Assembly (NCBI GenBank): GCA_030691775.1
Contig: JAUYDN010000194.1
Coordinates: 1 to 6,803 of the forward strand
Direction of reading: 5' to 3'
Length of the DNA stretch: 6,803 nucleotides
Source of the DNA: Dehalococcoidia bacterium
GTDB lineage: Bacteria; Chloroflexota; Dehalococcoidia; Dehalococcoidales; Fen-1064
This document shows, in pieces, positions 1-4,626 of the stretch. A model generated the notes under the pieces. That model did not search any database. It saw nothing but the letters and a program-made list of their open reading frames with translations, and was not told where the DNA came from. How positions within the stretch are numbered: the stretch's first letter is position 1; every line of letters begins with the position of its first letter. Both the position numbers and the translations under genes were made by a program.

Positions 1-1628
1 GCGATAGTGGTGCGCGTGGCATTCCTGACTCTAAGTCCGTGCTTTGGATAGATGCTTTTTTCGTAAGCCGGAAACACCCCCCTTTCTTTTGCCAGGTTTT
101 CCGATTCAAGTGTGGCATCGTCTTGAATTTTAGCCATGAGCTTCTCAGCAACCTCAAGAGCTTTTTCTGAATTGTATGGAATACCAAGTAGCATCAGCAT
201 ATCGGCGAAACCCATCACCCCCAGCCCGATTTTCCTGGTCTTGCGTGTCATCTCCGCAATCTGGTCGAGCGGGAACTTATTGACATCGATGACATTATCC
301 AGGAACCGGACCGCCGTCTTCACCGTGAGCGACAGCCGCGGATAGTCGATTTCGCACTTGCCACTGACACGCTTCAGCATCAGGGCAAGATTGATTGAAC
401 CGAGGTTACAGGACTCGTACGGCAATAACGGTTGTTCGCCGCAGGGGTTGGTACTCTCGATTTTACCAAGACCGGGTGTAGGATTATCATCGTTTATGCG
501 GTCGATAAAGATTATGCCCGGGTCGCCGGTCTTCCAAGCCATTTCGACCATTCTGTCGAACACCAGCTTCGCATTTTCTTCTTTCACCACTTCACGGGTA
601 CGGGGATTGATAAGCTCATATTTACGGTTCTCTTTAACCGCTTCCATAAAATCACCGGTCACTGCCACGGAGATGTTGAAGTTGGTGAGCACATTGGCAT
701 CATTCTTGGCGTGGATGAACCGCATCACATCCGGATGGTCGACACTCAGGATTGCCATGTTGGCGCCGCGCCGCATCCCGCCCTGCTTGATGACATCGGT
801 CGCCGTATCGAAGGCACGCATAAAGGAAACGGGACCGCTGGCGACGCCACCCGTTGAGCCGACGCGGTCGCTCTCGGGCCGCAAACGCGAGAAGGAAAAC
901 CCGGTGCCGCCACCGCTCTTGTGAATCAATGCCGTGTACTTGACGGCATCGAAGATAGACTCCATAGAGTCCTCGATGGGCAGGACGAAACAGGCGGAAA
1001 GCTGTCCCAGCTCCCTGCCGGCGTTCATCAGCGTCGGCGAGTTGGGCAGGAACTCCAGGTTCACCATCGCGCGGTAGAACTCGCTCTCCCACTTATCGAT
1101 ATCCGCTTTCGGGTCATAGATAAGCTCCGCGGCGGCGATTGTCCGTGCCACGCGGTGGAACAACTGCTCCGGCGTCTCTACCGGATTGCCGTTTTTATCC
1201 TTTGTCAGGTAGCGCTTTTCGAGCACCTTGCGCGCGTTTTCCGTCAATTTCAGTTCGTTTCCGGTAGCGCTTCCTGTTTCGTCATTTTTCATTATTGTCA
1301 TTGCTGGCGAGACCTCCTCGGGAGTAGTTTTTTCTTTCGCGTCCAGAAACTCCTTCACCAGGTCGAGAATCTCGGTCTCGCTGGTAAGGTGCTTCTCGCG
1401 CCGCGGGGTGGTGGGTATAAGGTCTTCCATGCCGGGTAGTGGTTGCGCCTTGCCCTGGCTGGCAACTGCTAGCTCCTGTTTGCGTTCCAATCGCTCGATA
1501 ACCTGCTGGGCGAGCTTTTCGATTTGCTGACGGTTGGAGATGCCCATTTTTTCCGCCGCCGCAAAAGTCGCCCGCGCAATCTGGTTGCGGGTCAAGGGGC
1601 TGAGTTGTCCTTTGCCTCTGTATGTCAC
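1..1628 (-). CDS. nrdJ: Vitamin B12-dependent (class II) ribonucleotide reductase, 5' part only
   Basis: Adenosylcobalamin-dependent reductase that converts ribonucleotides to deoxyribonucleotides in the cytoplasm. I translated 542 codons; the C-terminal part lies beyond the left edge. Visible motifs: redox Cys213 in LSACFVLP; the glycine-rich stretch KSGGGTGFSFSRLRP; STGGVASGPVSFMRAFD; KQGGMRRGANM; and the finger loop NPCGEQ with Asn394, thiyl-radical Cys396 and Glu398. Cys407 follows in ESCNLGSINL. The Cys396/Cys407 spacing of 11 and the N-x-C-x-E pattern match known class II enzymes, so the active site looks intact. The GTG start at 1628 overlaps the nrdR stop (GTGA) and has GGGAG nine bases upstream, suggesting translational coupling. 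The core family fold begins near residue 128. The first 127 residues are an extra helical and linker region, and an internal ATG at 1301 is a competing start. Family assignment is near certain; the start is less so. Confidence 0.95.
   Translation of the reverse strand, partial: MTYRGKGQLSPLTRNQIARATFAAAEKMGISNRQQIEKLAQQVIERLERKQELAVASQGKAQPLPGMEDLIPTTPRREKHLTSETEILDLVKEFLDAKEKTTPEEVSPAMTIMKNDETGSATGNELKLTENARKVLEKRYLTKDKNGNPVETPEQLFHRVARTIAAAELIYDPKADIDKWESEFYRAMVNLEFLPNSPTLMNAGRELGQLSACFVLPIEDSMESIFDAVKYTALIHKSGGGTGFSFSRLRPESDRVGSTGGVASGPVSFMRAFDTATDVIKQGGMRRGANMAILSVDHPDVMRFIHAKNDANVLTNFNISVAVTGDFMEAVKENRKYELINPRTREVVKEENAKLVFDRMVEMAWKTGDPGIIFIDRINDDNPTPGLGKIESTNPCGEQPLLPYESCNLGSINLALMLKRVSGKCEIDYPRLSLTVKTAVRFLDNVIDVNKFPLDQIAEMTRKTRKIGLGVMGFADMLMLLGIPYNSEKALEVAEKLMAKIQDDATLESENLAKERGVFPAYEKSIYPKHGLRVRNATRTTI
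1299..1318 (-). promoter_or_regulatory. Perfect internal Shine-Dalgarno and ATG inside nrdJ
   Basis: Read on the minus strand, AGGAGGT (1318-1312) is followed after 10 bases by ATG (1301-1299), in frame with nrdJ at Met110. A second in-frame ATG (Met113) follows. Starting here would give a reductase of the usual class II form without the N-terminal extension. The motif overlaps Glu-Glu-Val codons, so chance is possible. It could be the true start, a second start giving a short isoform, or a coincidence. Confidence 0.45.
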
Positions 1629-2173
1629 CGTTGTCTTCTCCCGCCGGCCTTTCCCGCGGTTTTCACCTGGGTATCCGGTAACAATGGTAACTGCGCCGAA
1701 GGTATAGCCTCTTCAGGCTCGCCGGTATTGATACCCGCCAGGCTATCCACTTCCTGCTTCAAGCGCGTGATGTCCGCGAAGTCCCGGTAGACGCTGGCGA
1801 ACCGGATATAGGCGATGTGGTCGAGCCTCTTGAGCCGCTCCATCACCATATCCCCGATAAGCGTGCTTGGTACTTCGGTTCTTCCCTGCGCAAACAGCTC
1901 CGATTCGATTTCATCCGCGAGCCGCTCGATAACGTGCTCTGCAATCGGACGTTTTTCACAGGCACGACGCATGCCGTTAAGCAGTTTTTCTTTCTGGAAA
2001 GATTCACGCCGCCGGTCTTTCTTGATGACAAAGAGGGTGCTCTGCTGGATGCGCTCGTGGGTCGTAAAGCGACCACTACAGCTCAGGCACTGCCGCCGCC
2101 GTCGTACGCCGTCACTTGTATCCCGCGAGTCCGATACCTTAGAATCATAGTAACCGCAATGGGGGCATTTCAC
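1625..2173 (-). CDS. nrdR: Transcriptional repressor NrdR
   Basis: Nucleotide-sensing repressor of ribonucleotide reductase genes. With a GTG start at 2173 it is 182 aa, slightly longer than the usual 150-170 because of a basic C-terminal tail (ending GGRRQR). The N-terminal zinc ribbon uses Cys3, Cys6, Cys29 and Cys32, with the Arg run 24-27 and RFTTHER typical of the family's DNA-binding domain. The ATP cone spans roughly 47-137 (LFVIKKDRRRESF, LLNGMRRACEKRPI, ASVYRDF). The usual Gly of the cone's KKDG turn is Arg54 here. I chose the GTG because NrdR proteins normally begin (M/V)KCP and a purine-rich GGAGAGGA lies just upstream; in-frame ATGs at 2227 and 2200 would add 18 or 9 residues outside the family fold. 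It is the first gene of the operon with nrdJ, its expected target. Confidence 0.96.
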   Translation of the reverse strand: MKCPHCGYYDSKVSDSRDTSDGVRRRRQCLSCSGRFTTHERIQQSTLFVIKKDRRRESFQKEKLLNGMRRACEKRPIAEHVIERLADEIESELFAQGRTEVPSTLIGDMVMERLKRLDHIAYIRFASVYRDFADITRLKQEVDSLAGINTGEPEEAIPSAQLPLLPDTQVKTAGKAGGRRQR

Positions 2174-2177
2174 AACT

Positions 2178-2185
2178 TCCTCTCC
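2178..2185 (-). promoter_or_regulatory. Ribosome binding site deciding the nrdR GTG start
   Basis: The minus strand reads GGAGAGGA, with GGAG eight bases and GAGG five bases before the GTG at 2173. This supports the GTG over the in-frame ATGs at 2227 and 2200. Confidence 0.7.
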
Positions 2186-2252
2186 CCCGGAAAATACCAT
2201 TCCCGTATGTGGAAAAATTCCTGACACTACTACAACTGGTAGCAGGGATACT

Positions 2253-2282
2253 ATTCAATCACAATATATAGTAGCATGTCAA
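2253..2282 (-). promoter_or_regulatory. Sigma-70-type promoter of the nrdR-nrdJ operon
   Basis: On the minus strand a perfect -35 TTGACA (2282-2277) is followed after 18 bases by TTGAAT (2258-2253), a 4/6 match to TATAAT. TG lies one base upstream of it, as in an extended -10. Transcription would start near 2246, giving a leader of about 70 bases before the nrdR GTG. No other promoter is apparent between nrdR and nrdJ, which fits co-transcription. Confidence 0.65.
2259..2274 (-). promoter_or_regulatory. NrdR box 1, inside the promoter spacer
   Basis: On the plus strand the site reads tcaCAATATATAGtag. Its 10-base core is a full match to the NrdR-box consensus as I know it (C-w-A-t-A-T-a-T-w-G), with partial flank matches. 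It fills the gap between -35 and -10, so NrdR bound here would block RNA polymerase. The consensus is from established knowledge of the NrdR family; binding is inferred. Confidence 0.7.
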
Positions 2283-2290
2283 GGGTTTTT

Positions 2291-2306
2291 CACCCTGTTT
2301 TAGTAC
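2291..2306 (-). promoter_or_regulatory. Possible second, weaker NrdR box
   Basis: NrdR boxes usually come in pairs separated by about 15-16 bp. Exactly 16 bp beyond box 1 (centre to centre 32 bp) lies caCCCTGTTTTAGTac, just upstream of the -35. It matches only about half of the core, best in its right half (TTTAGT against TATAGT). The spacing is the main support. Confidence 0.35.
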
Positions 2307-2421
2307 CACATTATGAAATATTTTTTAGCTTTCAGCCCCGACTTTGTCGCGATCCCGTATGAAATCGGGACTTTCAGCAGTCAGCAACGAGTCGTGTAAA
2401 AAATATTCACTGTTTTCTGAT

Positions 2422-2450
2422 AACTATATGATGTAACGACATATATAGTT
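2422..2450. repeat. Inverted repeat AACTATAT / ATATAGTT
   Basis: The arms AACTATAT (2422-2429) and ATATAGTT (2443-2450) are perfect complements 13 bp apart. The arms extend inward imperfectly (GATGT / ACAT). It resembles an operator or one end of a small palindromic element; no function is assigned. Confidence 0.4.
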
Positions 2451-2485
2451 GCGTATAGATATTATCACCTGTATCGGGATTAAAG

Positions 2486-2516
2486 ATGAGGGGTGTAATG
2501 GTCGTAGACCCCTCAT
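2486..2516. repeat. 9-bp stem hairpin, possible bidirectional terminator or repeat arm
   Basis: ATGAGGGGT (2486-2494) pairs perfectly with ACCCCTCAT (2508-2516) around a 13-base loop. There is no long T-run on either side, so intrinsic termination is doubtful. Neighbouring ACCTGTAT (2467-2474) and ATACAGGT (2569-2576) form another 8-bp inverted repeat that interleaves with the next element. Confidence 0.5.
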
Positions 2517-2522
2517 TATAAT

Positions 2523-2616
2523 ATTGTCATTCCGTACTCGATACGGAATCCAGAAATCCCAGCCAGTAATACAGGTATGGGCTGCTGGATTCCCCGCCTT
2601 CGCGGAGAATGACAAT
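2523..2616. repeat. Nested palindromic intergenic repeat (MITE/REP-like)
   Basis: The outer arms ATTGTCATTC (2523-2532) and GAATGACAAT (2607-2616) are perfect 10-bp complements. Inner arms GGAATCCAG (2545-2553) and CTGGATTCC (2585-2593, first base offset by the preceding GCTG) are also complementary. Smaller hairpins sit within each half: CCGTA/TACGG near 2533-2546 and CCGC/GCGG near 2594-2605. This layout is typical of short non-coding dispersed palindromes carrying GTCATTC/GAATGAC ends. Spurious short reading frames across it are not genes. Confidence 0.75.
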
Positions 2617-2650
2617 CCGATTGACAAGAAACTCATCAGAATACGTGGGC

Positions 2651-2712
2651 GCAAACATTTAAGATTTTGTATATAAATACTGGTGAAAACATTATGTAAA
2701 CAAAATGTTTGC
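2651..2712. repeat. 10-bp perfect inverted repeat upstream of the exporter operon
   Basis: GCAAACATTT (2651-2660) and AAATGTTTGC (2703-2712) are perfect complements with 42 bp between them. A further copy of the left motif, AAACATT (2687-2693), forms a tighter inverted repeat with AATGTTT (2704-2710), centres 17 bp apart. The second spacing suits a dimeric regulator binding just upstream of the likely promoter; the element could equally be a small mobile-element end. Confidence 0.4.
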
Positions 2713-2745
2713 ATTTTGATACGTCAGGTGTGAATAATAGATAGT
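2709..2745 (+). promoter_or_regulatory. Candidate promoter(s) of the ABC exporter operon
   Basis: Two overlapping arrangements are possible: TTGATA (2716-2721, 5/6) with GATAGT (2740-2745, 4/6) at 18 bp, or TTGCAT (2709-2714, 3/6) with AATAAT (2733-2738, 5/6) at 18 bp. Either gives a leader of about 80-95 bases. The region is AT-rich, so chance matches are easy. Confidence 0.3.
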
Positions 2746-2832
2746 GATTGAATTCGTGATTTTCTTTCTCGTGGGGTAAATGGGAAAGGGCTCGATGCTT
2801 GATTATTGTAATTTGGAATTTTCTCTGTAGCT

Positions 2833-4626
2833 ATGCGTATTATCTGGCGCCTGTTCGGTCTGCTTAAAAGTTACTGGAAATGGGTCGTCCTCTCCTATTT
2901 CTTGCTCATCCTTTCCACGGGGTTCCAGCTTCTCGTACCCGATTTCCTGCGGCGTGCCATCGACTTCGGCGTGCCGAGAGACCCGGTTACGAGACAATTT
3001 ACCGTCCAAACCAGCCTCCTCATCTACTGGGGTGCGGGCATTGTTATCGTCAGTCTCCTCCGTGCCGTAACCGCCTTCGGGCAAACATACATCAGTGAAT
3101 TCATCGGGCAGAAAGTGGCTTTCGACCTGCGCAACCGGCTCTATGACCGTATCCAGCGCTTAAGCTTTGCCTTCCATGATAAAGCGCAGACGGGACAGCT
3201 GATGTCACGCGCCACCCAGGATGTGGAGGCAGTGCGGTTCTTCGTCGCCATGGGCTTCATGCGTACCATTTATATCGCCACCATGTTCTTCGGTATCCTG
3301 GGAATTCTCGTTTCCATGAACTGGTCGCTGGCACTGGTGACGCTTATCTGCTTGCCGCCGGTCGCCTTCGTTGCTGTTAAAATGGGCACAAAACTCCGCC
3401 CCATCTGGATGAGAATCCAGCAGGAAATGGCTTTGATGACCATCGTTTTGCAGGAAAACCTCTCCGGTGTAAGGGTGGTGAAAGCCTTTTCCAGGGCAAA
3501 ACGTGAGTCTGATAAGTTCGATGTGGAAGTCCGCAAGCTCTACGACGATGGCTTGGCCTCGGCGCGCATCCAGGCGTTCGCCGGACCGATGATGACTTTC
3601 CTTTTCACCGCCACCAGCGGCTTGATTTTATGGTGGGGTGGCCGCGAACTGGTTAACGGCAACCTTACCGCCGGTCAGCTTACCCAGTTCCTGTTTTACG
3701 TGACGATGATGATAATGCCGATACGTATGCTGAGCTGGATGGTGAATTTGTTATCCCGTGGCATTTCGTCCGGGGAGCGTATCTTTGAAATTCTCGACCA
3801 GCAATCGGCGGTAAAGGAAAAACCGAACGCAACTACACTGACAAACGCCAAGGGCACGGTCAAGTTCGACCACATCTATTTTACCTACGCCATGAACCCC
3901 TATGAATCAGTGGGAAATATCCTTGAAGACATCTCCTTTGAAGCCAGACCGGGGCAGATGATTGCCCTGCTCGGTGCCACCGGTAGTGGCAAGACCACCC
4001 TGGTCAATCTGATTCCCAGGTTTTATGATGTTACCTCGGGCAAGATAACCATCGATGGCGTGGATATCCGTGATGCCACGCTCTCTTCACTACGCCGAAA
4101 CATCGGCATGGTACAGCAGGACGTCTTCCTCTTTTCTGCGACAATCAGAGATAACATCGCTTACGGGGCGGTAGACGCCAGCATGGACGACATCATCGAG
4201 GCGGCGAAAGCCGCCCAGTTCCACGAGTTCGTGGTCAGTATGCCCGATGGTTATGACACCTGGGTCGGTGAACGCGGCATCACCCTCTCCGGCGGACAGC
4301 GGCAGAGACTGGCGATTGCCCGCACTTTGCTCCTGGACCCGCGCATCCTTATCCTGGATGACTCTACATCGAGCGTGGATACGGAGACGGAATTCCTGCT
4401 CCAGAAAGCACTCCGCGAACTGATGAAAGGGCGTACCACGTTCGTCATTGCCCAGCGCCTCCAGACGGTTAAAGACGCCGACCTGATTCTGGTGCTTAAC
4501 AAAGGTAAGATTGCAGAACGCGGTCTGCACCGGCAGTTGCTCCAGGAGGGCAGAATCTATCCGGAAATCTACGAATTACAGCTACGCGCCCAGGAAGAAG
4601 CACTCGGGAAAGGAGTTTTACCTTAA
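2833..4626 (+). CDS. ABC exporter half-transporter, degenerate-site subunit of a heterodimer
   Basis: 597 aa with an N-terminal six-helix export domain (about 17-300; clear hydrophobic segments near 18-38, 64-84, 135-180 and 250-300) followed by a nucleotide-binding domain (about 345-580). Walker A GATGSGKT is at 381-388, Q-loop Gln429 in VQQDVFLF, X-loop VGERG 478-482, signature LSGGQ 485-489 and Walker B ILILDD ending at Asp510. Asp510 replaces the catalytic Glu and Gln541 (IAQRL) replaces the switch His, so this subunit's own Walker site should hydrolyse ATP poorly. That pattern is known from heterodimeric exporters such as BmrC, LmrC and TM287. The partner gene begins on the last base of its stop codon. 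The start is the only ATG after an in-frame TAA at 2809, but its Shine-Dalgarno is weak (GGAA about 14 bases upstream). Substrate unknown: drug, lipid or peptide export are all possible. Confidence 0.93.
   Translation: MRIIWRLFGLLKSYWKWVVLSYFLLILSTGFQLLVPDFLRRAIDFGVPRDPVTRQFTVQTSLLIYWGAGIVIVSLLRAVTAFGQTYISEFIGQKVAFDLRNRLYDRIQRLSFAFHDKAQTGQLMSRATQDVEAVRFFVAMGFMRTIYIATMFFGILGILVSMNWSLALVTLICLPPVAFVAVKMGTKLRPIWMRIQQEMALMTIVLQENLSGVRVVKAFSRAKRESDKFDVEVRKLYDDGLASARIQAFAGPMMTFLFTATSGLILWWGGRELVNGNLTAGQLTQFLFYVTMMIMPIRMLSWMVNLLSRGISSGERIFEILDQQSAVKEKPNATTLTNAKGTVKFDHIYFTYAMNPYESVGNILEDISFEARPGQMIALLGATGSGKTTLVNLIPRFYDVTSGKITIDGVDIRDATLSSLRRNIGMVQQDVFLFSATIRDNIAYGAVDASMDDIIEAAKAAQFHEFVVSMPDGYDTWVGERGITLSGGQRQRLAIARTLLLDPRILILDDSTSSVDTETEFLLQKALRELMKGRTTFVIAQRLQTVKDADLILVLNKGKIAERGLHRQLLQEGRIYPEIYELQLRAQEEALGKGVLP
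4609..4615 (+). promoter_or_regulatory. Shine-Dalgarno of the second exporter gene
   Basis: AAAGGAG lies 10 bases before the ATG at 4626, within the end of the first exporter gene. With the TAATG stop/start overlap it indicates coupled translation, useful for making the two subunits in equal amounts. Confidence 0.75.

Larger units (their letters stand above)
2307..2832. other. Gene-free divergent intergenic region rich in inverted repeats
   Basis: No credible coding sequence is seen between the nrdR promoter and the exporter start. The base composition is more AT-rich than the genes. Contents from left: a short direct repeat CTTTCAGC (2329-2336 and 2371-2378) enclosing a weak hairpin TCCCG/CGGGA (2353-2370); an inverted repeat at 2422-2450; a 9-bp hairpin at 2486-2516; a nested palindrome at 2523-2616; a 10-bp inverted repeat spanning 2651-2712; then a probable promoter and leader for the exporter operon. 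Confidence 0.8.

Noticed and set aside
358..924. Long plus-strand open frames across 136-1530
   Set aside because: They lie antisense to the well-supported nrdJ frame, and their translations show no recognisable domain.
2174..2227. ATG at 2227 as the nrdR start
   Set aside because: It adds 18 residues before the zinc ribbon that the family lacks, whereas the GTG at 2173 has a good ribosome binding site and gives the usual VKCP beginning.
2230..2242. CTACAACTGGTAG as the second NrdR box
   Set aside because: It matches about 6 of 10 core positions, but its 29-bp centre spacing from box 1 does not fit the usual pairing; the site at 2291-2306 fits the spacing better.
2282..2296. AGGGT/ACCCT hairpin as a terminator
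   Set aside because: Only a 5-bp stem, overlapping the -35 of the nrdRJ promoter and the second NrdR box, with no transcript expected to end there.
2424..2714. 96-codon minus-strand open frame in the intergenic region
   Set aside because: It reads through the palindromic repeats, has no ribosome binding site I can see, and its translation is the kind produced by GTCATTC/GAATGAC repeats.
2307..2832. CRISPR array, tRNA or riboswitch in the intergenic region
   Set aside because: No regularly spaced direct repeats, no cloverleaf with a T-loop, and no recognisable cobalamin-riboswitch B12 box were seen, although a B12-dependent enzyme is nearby.
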